A DNA stretch of 64,000 bases from Limnanthes douglasii subsp. nivea (Eukaryota > Streptophyta > Magnoliopsida > Brassicales > Limnanthaceae): the NCBI GenBank assembly GCA_036936605.1, contig JAUPFV010000002.1, forward strand, positions 202,453,273-202,517,272, given 5' to 3'. The notes beneath the pieces are model-generated. The model had not been told where the DNA came from. It did no database searches and saw only the letters and a list, made by a program, of their open reading frames with translations. Position numbers and translations under genes: made by a program. Positions 23,574 to 34,837 of the stretch are shown here, piece by piece; position 1 is the first letter of the stretch, and every line of letters starts with the position of its first letter.

Positions 23574-24035
23574 AATTTTCATGTAAATATTTACTTGTTA
23601 AATACCAATATAAATATTAGGGGCGTACTTTTTCCTATCCTGGTGGCGTGGAGAGGTTTTAATGAGGTTTCTGGGTTTTTCTTCAATAAAACACGATGCA
23701 TTCTTCAAAGGTTTTGTGTGATTTTACTTCAATTTAATTTAAGTACGAATCACTTATTCAATACCCCGGATCTCTAGTAGATCGGGTAAACTTAGTGGTT
23801 GATCATGACTACTAAATATATGTGATTAGAGATATTAAACACTCTCAATTTAATACTTCTGAATTTCTAGGGGCTACTTAAACATTAGCCATGAAATATT
23901 TAAAGCAAAATATTAAACGAAAGGAAAATTGGATAAATTAAACCTATTCGGACTTAAACCGAATAGTAGTACAAAACATACCTTGGCCATTCAAGGAATT
24001 TGAATGTTCAAAAACAAAAAATACATGATAAAACC

Positions 24036-24632
24036 TTAGGGGTTGTTACCTTCGGATGTTTCTTCACCACCACCTTTTTTAGGACTTTTGAGTTCAGCAC
24101 TTGAACTCTCACCCGTTCCTTCTTCATCATCAGTGGAATCAACTCCACTAGCATAGTTGTGTTTGTCGCCATCTTCCAAGGTATGAAATGGGATATCATC
24201 ATACTCCACATGCTTCCATAAAGGACCAAGGGTTCTCTTGGGGAAGGTTTCATGGAACAGAAGCACCATGTCGGATTTGATCTTATCATCTTTTTTTTAA
24301 AGGAGTCTACTACTCATTTGACATATTCTTAAATACCTGCTTTGAAGCTTGTTCTTGCTGATATTCCAGGGCCTCTTTTTTCTTGATCATCTCCGAAACA
24401 GTTCCCTTCAACTTAGTCTTTTCGTTGGTTAATCTTTGGATAGCACCATCATTGGTTGTCAATTGATCATTCAAAGCTATGAGGTTTTGTGAGGAAGAAG
24501 TCTCCACGACGGAGTACTTAGTTTGAAGCTCAATGTTGGTTGCTTCCGATACGGTCAGCTTGGTTGCCAAATCCTCATTTTCCTTCTTCGGCACCTCTAT
24601 GCTTTGCTGAGCACTTAGAAGACTACACTATA
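24036..24632 (-). pseudogene. Antisense ORF of the gypsy element, C-terminal part
   Basis: On the - strand a coiled-coil region (24310-24594, for example KENEDLATKLTVSEATNIEL) is followed after stops and a frameshift by an acidic tail (24036-24269, with YDDIPFHTLEDGDKH and DDEEGTGESSS). This is the layout of the C-terminus of the PF04195-type 'putative gypsy type transposon' proteins encoded antisense between integrase and 3' LTR in Tat elements. The N-terminal part is missing because the element ends near 24632. The function of these proteins is not established. Confidence 0.55.
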
Positions 24633-26378
24633 CTATACTCCACACCAGATGTCTGACGCAAAAGTTCTTGTTTTCGCCTGTGTTTTGACGAAAACAAGAT
24701 TTTCCTCGCCTCATTTTAGCAAAGAACATGTTGAACATGAAAACACAAAATTAAACCATATATATTTGAAACAATTAAAATCAATCCTAAATCACAACCC
24801 AAAATCTAAAACATATATAAACTCTAGATATAACAAAAAAAGTTAAGAAACTAAGATTTATTTAAACTCGAAATTGAAAGTTCATATTTATTTATTTTGA
24901 AATATTATGACTACAATTGGTTCGAGTATTGATTTTTGTGGGGATTTTGATTTTAAACCTTGCTTTAAATTATAATTTATGTGAGGGTTTTGATTTTAGA
25001 CAAAAAATTTAATTTTTGAAAAGTTGTTAAAACAACGTTGTTTTGTAAATAGAGATGTTGAGATTTGATGACGGTGTCCAGAAAGTCTTGCAATTAATTG
25101 GAAATTTAATGGGTGTTGAACGACTATTTTTTAAGATTTATGTTCGACTAATGGTAATTTGCATAAAAATTAATTGTTTCAATTATTTAGTTTTAAGTGA
25201 AAAAATAATTTTTAGAGATAAAAAAATAGAAAATAGAGATAAAATTATTATTTTTAAAAAAAAATGACGTTATAAACTTATTATATGTGTTTTTTCCATT
25301 CAAAAATAAAAATATCAAAAAAGTTTCAATATAATTCTAATATTTAAATACCATTGCATAAAATAATTTTAACTTTTTTAACAATTCGTTTAAAAAAATT
25401 CCTTTTGAAAACGCTAGTAACTTAGAAATGTGACAATGTGTCATGACTCATGATGATTATACAATATAAAATGCATAAAAACTAAAGATCCACCCATCAT
25501 CGTATTCTTCAAAAACCACACCCCAATACCCCATAGAATAGAAGGACACTTTTGTGGAATTATTGGCATTCAAAAGCATCTATCTGCCTTAATGGCTAAT
25601 ACTGTCCTTCGTCCCGTCTCTTGGATCTAATCATCTAAGTGTATTACTAACAATTTAAAACCACAACATGATTGGCCACTAAATATAAGCCCCCACAACC
25701 ACAACCACAAGCATGGTTTTGGTGTTTTCTTCTTCACTTGTTTAAGCAACTCTTTAATCAAATCAATCAACAATTACTAATATAATACTGCCTCATTATA
25801 GTCAAACCAATCATGGATTTATTTATTTTCATTATTCTATTACTACTTTATTTCGTTACTCCCGATTCTTTAGTTCGGAATTACTTTTTAATTCATGTGA
25901 GCAAGGTATTTAGCCGACATACATTTTCATTTGATGCTTATATTATTAATATTAATCACCATGCGCATGTTAGCCACCACCCCCATATATGTTTAAAAAC
26001 CACTTAGGAAAGATATCAATACTCCTTTTATCTTTTTAAGTTTCCCGAAAACTATCTCCGATCTAAATGCTCTTAGAATTATTATTTTTTGGTATAAAAA
26101 CACAAGAAATAAAAGAAATCGTGTTTTCTTTTGATCTCACGAACTATTATTTTTTAAACGGAAAATCAGAATTCAACTAAATTACAAATTTATAAAATGA
26201 AATTCAGGTTAAATCTCAAACATAAAACAATTAGTAATACATATTTTTACGAAAAATGGTTGTATTTCGTCTACACAAACTTCACATCTTTTAAACCCTA
26301 TTTTTAAAAATAATAATCTAAAAATACATAGATTTCTATTTTTTATAGACTAACAAAACAAAATTCATGTGTGATCGT
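24633..26378. other. AT-rich spacer with one doubtful short ORF
   Basis: No domain is seen. An ORF of 64 codons at 25813-26007 is listed separately. The rest is low-complexity AT-rich DNA. The last 130 bp lie next to the left member of a 15-bp inverted match that brackets the tandem-repeat region. Confidence 0.5.
25813..26007 (+). CDS. Possible small secreted or first-exon protein (doubtful)
   Basis: The 64-residue reading starts with a hydrophobic stretch (FIFIILLLLYFVTP) that could be a signal peptide or anchor, followed by a His-rich end. A TATA-like ATATAAG sits about 130 bp upstream at 25683-25689, a reasonable spacing for a plant promoter. There is no recognisable family. It may be a chance ORF, or the first exon of a gene cut off by the repeats that begin 370 bp downstream. 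I would not rely on it without expression data. Confidence 0.25.
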   Translation: MDLFIFIILLLLYFVTPDSLVRNYFLIHVSKVFSRHTFSFDAYIININHHAHVSHHPHICLKTT

Positions 26379-26393
26379 TTTGGAGATTTTTGT

Positions 26394-26760
26394 CGCAACC
26401 AAATTCTCCTTACTGACGTAAGTCAAACACAATTGCTTTTCGCAGGCTAGTTCCGCAACCTAATTACTTTTATTTTCGCAATCAAATGCTGTAAGAGAAA
26501 ATTCAATTTTTTCTTATCATTGATCTAGTTTTATTCGTCTTAAAAAACTAAAACAAAAAATATTTTCAATTTTTTATGGAACTATAGTTCGAAAGGTATG
26601 ACATTTAAAAAAAACAAAAACTATAACACAATTGCTTTCCACAACCAAAGTCCTATTTACATTGCTCTTTTCTTCTTATTTACACAACTAATTTGCATTT
26701 AATTCCGCAACGTGAAACAGTTGTTTTTTCACAACAAAACTACTCTTTGACGACTCTTAA
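26394..26760 (+). repeat. Tandem repeat unit, left of the nested gypsy element
   Basis: It begins CGCAACCAAATTCTCCTTAC and contains TGATCTAGTTTTATTCGTC, GGAACTATAGTT and ATGACATTTAAAA, then AACACAATTG. The same word order recurs in the units at 34.58-36.8 kb. The element inserted within this array, so this is the left remnant. Confidence 0.75.
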
Positions 26761-26767
26761 AAATATT

Positions 26768-27101
26768 TGAGGGGTAAACAGGTCCTGATTATTTGGGGAC
26801 TCACACAAAAGTTTAGAGAGAGATTTAAGAGATAATTTTTAGAGAGAAATTTCCAAAATTAGTAATACAATAAGAATTGTTCACCTTTTCTTAAAAAGGG
26901 TATCCTTATTTTTATAATAATAGTAGTAGGCCTTTGGGTATACATTATTAACTCATTTTGGCTAATTTATCTCATTAACTTATTAAACTAAGATATATTT
27001 ATACCACTAATGTTACACTTTTTGAGCTTATATTACAAGGTAAATATTGGTCCAATATTCTAGTGGTTTGCCTTACGAGTTATAAAAATCCTACCATTAT
27101 C
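26768..27101 (-). repeat. 3' LTR of the second gypsy element
   Basis: It starts TGAGGGGTAAACAGGTCCTG and aligns along its length with 34229-34578 (TGAGGTGTAAATATGTCTTG). Shared words include GATTATTT, AGTAATACAAT, TTATTAAC and ACAAGGTAAATA. Divergence is high. The outer limits are uncertain by about 15 bp. Confidence 0.7.
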
Positions 27102-28149
27102 GGTAGCCTAGTAGTCCTTGCGAAGAAATCTAAGGGAGGACTAGTTTTATGTTGTTTAGGTTTTACCTATACCATTACCACTTAGTTAAATTGGCTATGT
27201 GGTCCAAAACGGCATAAGTCGGACTAGGTCATACACTTTTGTCTTCAATTATTTTTACTAAGGTCATTAACCATCTTGAAAACTATCTAAATCAAGCTGT
27301 GATTTGTTTATGCACACATGTCATAATGAAATATGGGAGGGTGGTGAAAAGAGAAACATTTTCACCCTCCAATTCAAGTGTGCGTTGGACTTTCGAAACG
27401 CATTTTTAAGCCCATTTTATAAATTCAATGTTGTTTTGTCATTTTCTCATTTTCACTGAATTTAAATATATAGATAGTAGATTTATATTGATTTTACCAT
27501 TCTAAACTAAAATTCTCAGGAGATCACCACCATAGAAATTTCACTTTCAAAAAATATTCGTCTTATCTATCTTCACCAATTTAGAAAATTATTGTTCTCT
27601 CGCACCTGCCTTCGGAGTTATTCGGATTACTCGTTCAAGGGAACTTATTTAATCTTTAACTTATTTTTTATGTATGTTTTGTATTGATAATGCCATTTTA
27701 GATTGGTTGTAAATATTAGAGAAAACCGGTCAAAAGAGAGCCATTGGTATTGTAAATGAAAGACCTAGTTTGATTATCGAGACATTTGATTTTTTGTGTA
27801 TTAAGGAAAGACCATATCGGATTGGTTGGGCCTTCACTTTCTTAGTCATTCTATTCATATTGCCTCAACAAAGATCTATTATCATCTCTAGAAAAATCTT
27901 ACCTAGAGAAACAAGTTTCAATCATTATTAATTTCGATGGGTGAATATGATACTGACAAAATATCTCATGCCCAAAACCCCAAGTTGACTTTAGAAAAAA
28001 TAAAAATATTATACCCTTTATAGAAGAAAATAATTCAATAGGCCCACGGTGGTTCCTCACATCCATGGTACACCTTACGAGAAATCAGCATGGTGTGAAG
28101 AAACATTTCTCACCATACCCAATGGGATTCCTAAAATCGAAATTATAGT

Positions 28150-28930
28150 CTGAAGAAAGTTGTTGATAATCTGATAGGATTAGTCGATGAGTGCTACCCA
28201 AACGTTATGGTTGTGTCAGAAACTCGGAGGAGAAAAAAAATAGTACCATCGAAAACTGTAATGCCTTTGGTCACTGGACCAGTAATTCAGGAGGGTATTG
28301 ATGATAATGTTGTCGTTCAGAAAGAGAATAAAATTGAATTTTTGAGGCCAACGAAGAAGAAAACAATAAAAGTGGAAATTGAAACCCTCTAAGGTATCAA
28401 GGGTATTTAGGAAAAATCTTTGCAGCGTCAGCAACCGATACTTGATGGCTCTTTATAAATTCAAGGTTAATTACTACTCCAAGAATGAAGACATAGAGCT
28501 ATGAAGAAAATGGTGAATTCCATAGTCGGTTCATATCCGTTTGCTTGAGGCCGGAAAGACACCCTTGTCTGCCAAGATTCGCGAGCTCGTGGTTTATCCA
28601 GAAGTCTTGAATTAGGGACTTCAGTATCTTTTAGACCATGTTGTTATTTAGTATTTCAAGTTGGTATATCTCAGCTCTAACCTAGCTAGTCCAAATATAT
28701 GGTTCACCTTATTGTCATGTATTATTGTTTTGAGGCTTTCTGAAATAAAACTTCCCATGAAGCAGCCGATAACCATCATCTTCCTGTCGAATAACCATGT
28801 TATAGCATTTTATTTCATCACATTGTGGAACACGTATAAGATGGTGGGTGATCTCATCAAATTAAAAAGAACTTAGAAGCAACCGCTCTTCTTTATTAGT
28901 GGACGTTGGGAGAACGATAATTTTTTTTGA
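28150..28930 (+). pseudogene. Antisense ORF of the second gypsy element, decayed
   Basis: The piece at 28207-28392 is basic and hydrophilic. Further frames contain RPERHPCLP or EAGKTPLSAKIRELV and later LVYLSSNLASPNIWF, KLPMKQPITIIFLSN and QPLFFISGRWENDNFF. This pattern resembles the N-terminal domain of PF04195-type proteins. It lies on the strand opposite to pol and between integrase and the 3' LTR, as in the first gypsy element. Many stops are present. Confidence 0.45.
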
Positions 28931-30170
28931 AGAGAACGAATCTTTGCCGACTTCGGAGGAAATTGAAGAACACAAGTAAGTTTGGTCTTCCATGGAACAT
29001 TTCAAATAGTATAAATACCCTTTAGATTTTTCGTCAATTATTTTCTTATATAAATTTCTTTTATCGTTGTCTCTAAGTCCCCATAATAGCACTTGGAAGT
29101 TATCGAGAATACTTTCAGCAAGCTAAATAAGTGGACCAAATAATACTGGTCAGGTGGTTTCTAAAACTTCTATACCCTTGTTAACTTAAACTGGAGCCAC
29201 CTTAAAATGAATAATAAAGTTACCCTCTCACTATAACAGCTCGTGATTCCTTGAAATCCAAAAAAGATCATAAGACGATTGCTTGCTTTTGATGCTTAAG
29301 TGTATATTTCGACCAGAAAGAGGAAGTCGAACAAATGTTTAGAACATACACCATGGGTAATCCCAAGAAAACAAACCCCCAAAAAGATACAAATGTTGGA
29401 AATAAGCAAAAGAATGCAGAATCTATAAAAGGGGTTGGCATGTCTTTGGAACCTATTAAACATGACCAACTAGTGCTTGAACCTTTTAAACATGACTAAT
29501 TCATGTTAGAACATTTTAAGCATGACCAACTAGTGTTGAGAACTTTTAAAGTAATTTTTAAGGTCAGAAACTCGCAGACTTGTTAGAAGTGAAATCATAA
29601 AATTTAAAAGGCAAATGGTTTGTATTTACCAACTAGCTATGTATGCACCTTCATGGAACCTTCACGCGCCACCAATATAGGAAAGAACATGACACCGGTC
29701 ATTATATGACTGATTGAAAAATAAAAAATTTCATATCATCCCAAATATAAATTCAGGTGCTCGATGTTCCACGGGTGTCGAAGTGTCCTTTTTACTTGGT
29801 CTATCAGGTGATAAGTTCATGGGTTTAACCTTATAGTCACTGAATAAAGTCTCTCCCATTTTAGCTCCATCTTTCCAAGTATCTTCTCTTTAGTGTATAA
29901 GAACACCTTCTTTAGGACCTTATCTCTGATATTAAATTACCCCGGATGAACTCTAGATGCATATCGAGTTCGCATGAAAATATAATAATGAATGACTCAT
30001 AGATGCGCCTCCATTATTTTTTCTTTGATCATGTCAAGTTTGAACATTTGGCTTTCATCATTGCTAGCTTTTGAATAATTTGTCATCATATAGAATAGGA
30101 GTGTTGCTTCAGCAGGGGTCACAACGTTCATCCCATAAACTAAAGCGAAAAATGACTCCTAGGTCATTAC

Positions 30171-30186
30171 CGGGGGGGGGGGGGGG
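30171..30186. repeat. Run of 15 G
   Basis: A homopolymer G tract at 30172-30186 lies in an otherwise AT-rich, decayed retroelement. It could form a G-quadruplex, or its length may be partly a sequencing or assembly artefact. Confidence 0.8.
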
Positions 30187-30364
30187 TCGTTTGGTAAGCC
30201 CATAACACTTTTTGGAGATAATTTGGTCATTTCTCAGTAGCCCCTTGCATGTTATATCTTAAACCATAAAGGATACTTTTGTTTGTGACTTCAACTTTTC
30301 CATTATCTTGTGGTTGAAAATGTATTGATTAGCAATGTCGGATACCTCAAGAATAGTACAAAGC

Positions 30365-31060
30365 TTACACGCCCTTGTTATCAAACCAAGGGACGTCATC
30401 TATCGTGATTATTCTTGGCACTTCGAACCTACAACATATGTTAGACAAAATAAAACTGATAACATCCTTTGATTTTGTTCCAGCCAGAGGTTCAGTCTCC
30501 ATCCATTCAGAAAAATAACCAATAGTCACTATAATAGTTTGTCGTCCCGTTAAAGTCATAGATAATTCCCCAACTAAACTGGGGCCCATATATCGAATAG
30601 TAACGCTATAAAGATTGATTTGAATGGTACTGTTAGCACATATATGATGTTGGGAAATTATTAACAAGTATCACATTTTTTTACAAACTTTTAAGAATCA
30701 ACCATGATGAAGGGTCAATATTATACAACTAATAAAACCCTTATTGTCAATTTTTAACCCCAAAATGAGTCGATCTCTCTCCATTTGTAGTTTGGATAAT
30801 ACCATTTATGATTCGTCTATTCTAAAAAACTGCAACAAAATGTGGTGAATTCTTTGACTTCTCCGCTCCCCCTAAAAAATAGATTTCTTCTTACTCTCTA
30901 GCTCAAAGATTGTTTTTAGAATACATCTGCAGACCACAAAGCTATATGCTTTAAATATCAATTTTTCAGCCAATGCTTTATCATATGGAAAGTTCCCCTT
31001 AACCAGAAATTCTATAAGATCACGCCTCAAATATTTTTTTGTACTTATAGAAATCCGCAT
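30365..31060 (-). pseudogene. Integrase remnant of the second gypsy element
   Basis: The piece at 30365-30667 has TIIVTIGYFSEWMETEPL, the beta-strand region after the first catalytic Asp. It then has PRIITIDDVPWFDN, where intact elements have TDNG, so the second catalytic site is altered. The piece at 30872-31060 (KKYLRRDLIEFLVKGNFPYD) matches the region just before the integrase zinc domain, as at 22.34 kb in the first element. Stops separate the pieces. Confidence 0.65.
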
Positions 31061-31548
31061 AGCATATTTCTTGTCTAGTTCATGATCTATTTTTATCGAA
31101 ACATACTCTTATTTAAATATTCAGGAATACTCTTCGGAGTATGCTATAGTTGCCAAAAAATCATAAATGTAATTTTCAGCACTATGAACGTGTTTATACT
31201 GAATGCTCTAAAAAAGTTGTCAAGTCTTTTACAGCCTTAAGATATTTTATCAAATGTTATTTTTTGCTTCGGTTTATCTTGATGCATGGTTGATTAGGAG
31301 TTGTGAATCACTTATCAAACAAGCTATTTTGGCACCACAAATTTGTGCAAGTCGCAACCTTACTAGTTGCCTCGTATTATGCTTCGTTATAGGATTTTTG
31401 AAGCAAAATATATCATTTGATACTTTGCTTCTCCAGTTTAATCTGCCAATTGAACCTCCACTTCACAACCTGAGATGCTTGAAACTCCATCAGCTCGAAT
31501 AACCCACTCATTCTAAAATTACCACTATATGGTTCCAGGTTTTGTCAT

Positions 31549-31915
31549 TCAAAGTGAAATTCGACTAAAATATCTGCCTAAGCCTGCGCTCTGATTTTTG
31601 TTCGAGGTTCGAACTCGATATCGATATCTCAGTTCTACTGAAAATTTAGTCATCTGATCCAAGATGTCGGGCTTGTACAATATAATTTTCAGAGGAGAGA
31701 AAGTTTGAACCAAAATTGAATGTGCTTTGAAGTATAGTCTCATTTTGTTGTTGTGATAACTAAGACCAATGTTAGATTCTCTAAATTTAAATATTTATTT
31801 TATGCATCCATCAAACTCTTGTTTACATAGTATACCGGACGGGGATAATCATCAATTTTTCTGAAAAAATACACTTTATCGCTCTAGAAATGTTTTGAAG
31901 GAAGTTTGTGAGTAA
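31549..31915 (-). pseudogene. RNase H remnant of the second gypsy element
   Basis: MRLYFKAHSILVQTFSPLK and DQMTKFSVELRY match PYFQSHYIIVRTSLPLK and RMTKWSVELGDY of the first element. The upstream part, with PVYY-like words near 31.83 kb, is out of frame. The domain is broken by an insertion starting near 31.92 kb. Confidence 0.65.
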
Positions 31916-31919
31916 AAGA

Positions 31920-32400
31920 ATGTTTGGAGGACCAAATTCGTGATATCAATCGTTATATATATGTTTAGAGAGAGAATGCTCACATTATAGAGAGAGAAAC
32001 TCACCAATAATAATTCTCTATTCATTTATCAATCATTTTTCCCCAAAAAATGTGATGTGCTTTTATAGTACATTTGTTGGTTTCCACATGTTTAAATAAA
32101 TTACTTATTGTGGTCTATTCCTTAAGTTTATTGTTAATTAAAATATAGTCCTTTATATTATATAGTTATCAGTTGTTCCTAAGAAATTTTATTTATATCA
32201 AATTACACATTTAATTTACCAATATCTTATAGTCGTATAATTCTTTTCTTATAAACACTTACTATATAATCCGATATTGTGATGTAAATGAATAGTTTTC
32301 CCTCACAATTGGCTTGGTTAGAACTTCTAGAGAAGATACGTTCTCTTTTATCCCGATAAAATCGTCGGCACAATCCGGTGTTCAATTTAAATAATTAGCT
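31920..32400. mobile_element. Possible solo-LTR-like insertion
   Basis: About 480 bp with no retrotransposon coding similarity separates RNase H and RT sequence of the gypsy element. It begins near TGTTTGGAGGACC, contains two GAGAGAGA tracts and a CTTTTATAGT TATA-like word, and ends near GGCACAATCCGGTGTTCA, features typical of plant LTRs. I found no partner LTR and no clear target duplication, so the call rests on composition and position. Confidence 0.3.
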
Positions 32401-32419
32401 TTTCTCAGAACTTGGAAAA

Positions 32420-33100
32420 AATAGAGTGCACTTATTCGAAGACCTTTATATGAACCTATTTTAGGAAACCAGTCTTCCAGTTAAGGTTTTTACTTCCTTG
32501 ATATATCTCGAATGATCTATAATATTTAAATCATTTAATTGTACTGACTCAGTTTTGATTATTCGTTTCATTCACCACATACCCCATGAACATTCCCGAT
32601 CGTACCTCGAGGTACATTTTTATGGACTCAACTTTAGGTTTATTGATGTCAAGTTACGAAAAATTTCTTCCATATCAGAAAATTGATCATCGTCTTTACT
32701 ACTCTTTACCAACATGTCGTCAATATAAAATTCAACATTTATTCTAATTTGGCTAGCAAAATATTTGTCCACTAGTCTCTGATAAATTGCCCCCGTATTT
32801 TTAAACCAAAAGACATTACATTGTAATAATGCAACCCTCTGTCGGTGATATATATAGTTTTATATTAGTCTCTCAAATCCATCTATATCTTATTATACAA
32901 GAATATGCGTCCATAAACGGTAAAAGATTATTACTCAAAGTAGAATATAGTAATGGGTTGATTCTTAGAACATGAAATGGGTTTTTAGACAAGTTCAGTT
33001 CAGATTTTTAAAATCAACACTCATCAGCGATTTACCATTCTTCTTTTTTACTAGCACCAAATTTACCGTTCACACATAATACTGGGATTCTTGGACCTAC
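32420..33100 (-). pseudogene. Reverse transcriptase remnant of the second gypsy element
   Basis: On - the pieces YKTIYITDRGLHYYNVMSFG, IYQRLVDKYFASQI and FYIDDMLVKS are readable in successive frames, so the YxDD catalytic motif is still visible. They align with the equivalent region of the first element. Frameshifts and stops are frequent. Confidence 0.7.
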
Positions 33101-33289
33101 ATTCTAAAATTGATCTACTTCAGCCATAACCATTTTGGATTTCTTAATAATGAACATTATTATTTTATGAATTATCGGACGTGTACTAGACCAGACCACA
33201 ATTTTATAAAAAATTATATATACGAGTACTCTTACGACACCTTATGCATACCAAGTTAACATATGTAGATTATTTGACAAAAAATAATA

Positions 33290-33950
33290 GTAGAGTGCAA
33301 ATCTTCAAACTTCTACCGTCTGAAAATAAATAAGTTTCCATATTTTTATCATGTGTTACCGAACTGAGGGTCTCCCTCGGATCTTCGACAATGTTTGACT
33401 CCAAAGTTGCATTTGTAATTGATAATTATATTTTTGAGCTACTAAAGCAATATAACATTCCCTTGTTATGTTCCGGTTTCTTCGAACAACTCCAACCTGA
33501 TTCCCAATAACATACTTCAAACACTGGTGGATGGTAAATGCGATAACATGTATACTTTACAGCCAACACCTACCGAAAATTGCATTATACGTAGTTGGCC
33601 CATCAACCACTATAAAAATAATTTTAAAATATTTTGAAAAAGCCCTTGGCTCATAAATGCCTCCCATTTGAACACTGTAACGACGTTAATGGTGTCCCTG
33701 GTAAACCTCACAATTATTCTACCAGCATGGGTGATAGACTCTAAATGGATTTACCAATGTCTGGTTTTGTGCTCACTTTTTCAACGAATAGTACCCTCAG
33801 TCCGACTGGAACTATTTCCCCAATATATTTATTGATCTTGCAGATATTTAGACTCAACGTTATCACCCTCGTAAGAGTTTTCTCTACTCTATTTTTTTTC
33901 AGATTTCCAATCGAACACTTCTCGAACATATAACGATTGCCTCATTCTGA
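33290..33950 (-). pseudogene. Protease region remnant of the second gypsy element
   Basis: Fragments in the 33741-33929 frame and just downstream correspond to the protease and protease-RT linker of Tat-type elements: GIVPVGLRVLF-like words, then a region comparable to FGRSWL and the following linker. No catalytic motif is readable. The identification relies on position and weak similarity. Confidence 0.4.
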
Positions 33951-34189
33951 TCATTTAGTTCAACAATTTTGTTCAATAATTGATTGTGACACCCCTTTAA
34001 ATCCATTTGACTTTTATTACTTTTTGAGTTACTATCGCATTTGAGCATCATCTATTAACTAATCAAAGCCTCTCCTAATTACCGTTTAGTTTGTAAGTAC
34101 TGCAAGATCTACTTGCGTCCAAACGTCCAATCTGAACTAAGTTTAGTGTCTTGGTGGTTTTGGATATTATATCCGGGTGCGACTTTAGA

Positions 34190-34203
34190 CTCCCACTGTG
34201 GTC
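34190..34203 (-). other. Primer-binding-like leader of the second gypsy element
   Basis: GACCACAGTGGGAG on - lies about 25 bp inside the 5' LTR. It matches the leader of the first gypsy element at 17490-17503. Confidence 0.5.
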
Positions 34204-34228
34204 ACCACTGATGACTCCAACATATATT

Positions 34229-34578
34229 TGAGGTGTAAATATGTCTTGATTATTTAGGGGGTCACACATAAATTTAGAGATATATTAAAGATGAGAATTC
34301 TAGAGAGAGAAACTGCCAAAAGTAGTAATACAATGATAATTTTTTACCATTTCCAAAAAAGTGCATCCCATTTTAATAGTGGTGAAATTTTAAACCTACA
34401 TTATTAACCCATTTTTGGCTAATCCATCCCTATTTACTTACTAAATTAAAACGGGTTTATAACTTATTACATAAAATACCCTTAATGTCACACATTTTTT
34501 TGACTTATAGTACAAGGTAAATACTGATATAATGTTTTACCCGTTCGAGTTAAAGGTCACATAAATCTTATCCTTATC
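34229..34578 (-). repeat. 5' LTR of the second gypsy element
   Basis: This is the partner of 26768-27101, in the same orientation. It is bounded on the right by tandem-repeat sequence (CACTCTTAAATACACAACTGG) comparable to that left of the other LTR (GACTCTTAAAAATATT), which suggests insertion at a CTCTTAA site. Confidence 0.65.
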
Positions 34579-34837
34579 ACTCTTAAATACACAACTGGAA
34601 CACAATTGTTTTTTCAAAACCAAATTGCTCTTAACTACATAATTGGAACATAATTGGTTTTTCAAGACTAGTTTCACAATGCGATTACTCTTATTTTGAA
34701 ATCAAATGCAATAATTTTTTTTTTCATAGATCTACTTTTGTTCGTCCTAAAAATCCAAAACCAATGGTATTTTCAGATTTTTTTGGAACTATAGTTTGAA
34801 AGACATGACATTTAAAAAACTGTAACACAGTTGTTTT
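34579..34837 (+). repeat. Tandem repeat unit, right of the gypsy element
   Basis: It carries the array words AACACAATTG, CAAAACCAAATTGCTCTTAA, GATCTACTTTTGTTCGTCC, GGAACTATAGTTTGAAAG and ATGACATTTAAAAAACTG. A truncated LINE interrupts it at 34838. Confidence 0.75.

Larger units (their letters stand above)
17486..24632 (+). mobile_element. Ty3/gypsy LTR retrotransposon of Tat type, decayed, LTRs not identified
   Basis: The order on + is primer-binding-like site, gag, protease, RT, RNase H, a second RNase H, integrase, then an ORF on the opposite strand. A second RNase H and an antisense ORF upstream of the 3' LTR are established traits of the Tat lineage. All domains carry stops and frameshifts. 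The right side ends abruptly near 24632, inside the antisense ORF, with no 3' LTR and no copy of the left flank. A MITE has inserted at 21404-21821. It is an old, truncated copy. Confidence 0.8.
26768..34578 (-). mobile_element. Second Ty3/gypsy (Tat-type) element, old, gag missing
   Basis: Direct repeats at 26768-27101 and 34229-34578 are diverged LTRs. On the - strand, starting from the right LTR, there follow a GACCACAGTGGGAG leader, protease remnants, RT, RNase H and integrase, with an antisense ORF on + before the left LTR. Only about 250 bp separate the leader from the protease-side sequence, so nearly all of gag has been deleted. All coding parts have many stops. The element sits inside a tandem repeat array found on both sides. 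An LTR-like block interrupts its RNase H region. Confidence 0.75.
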
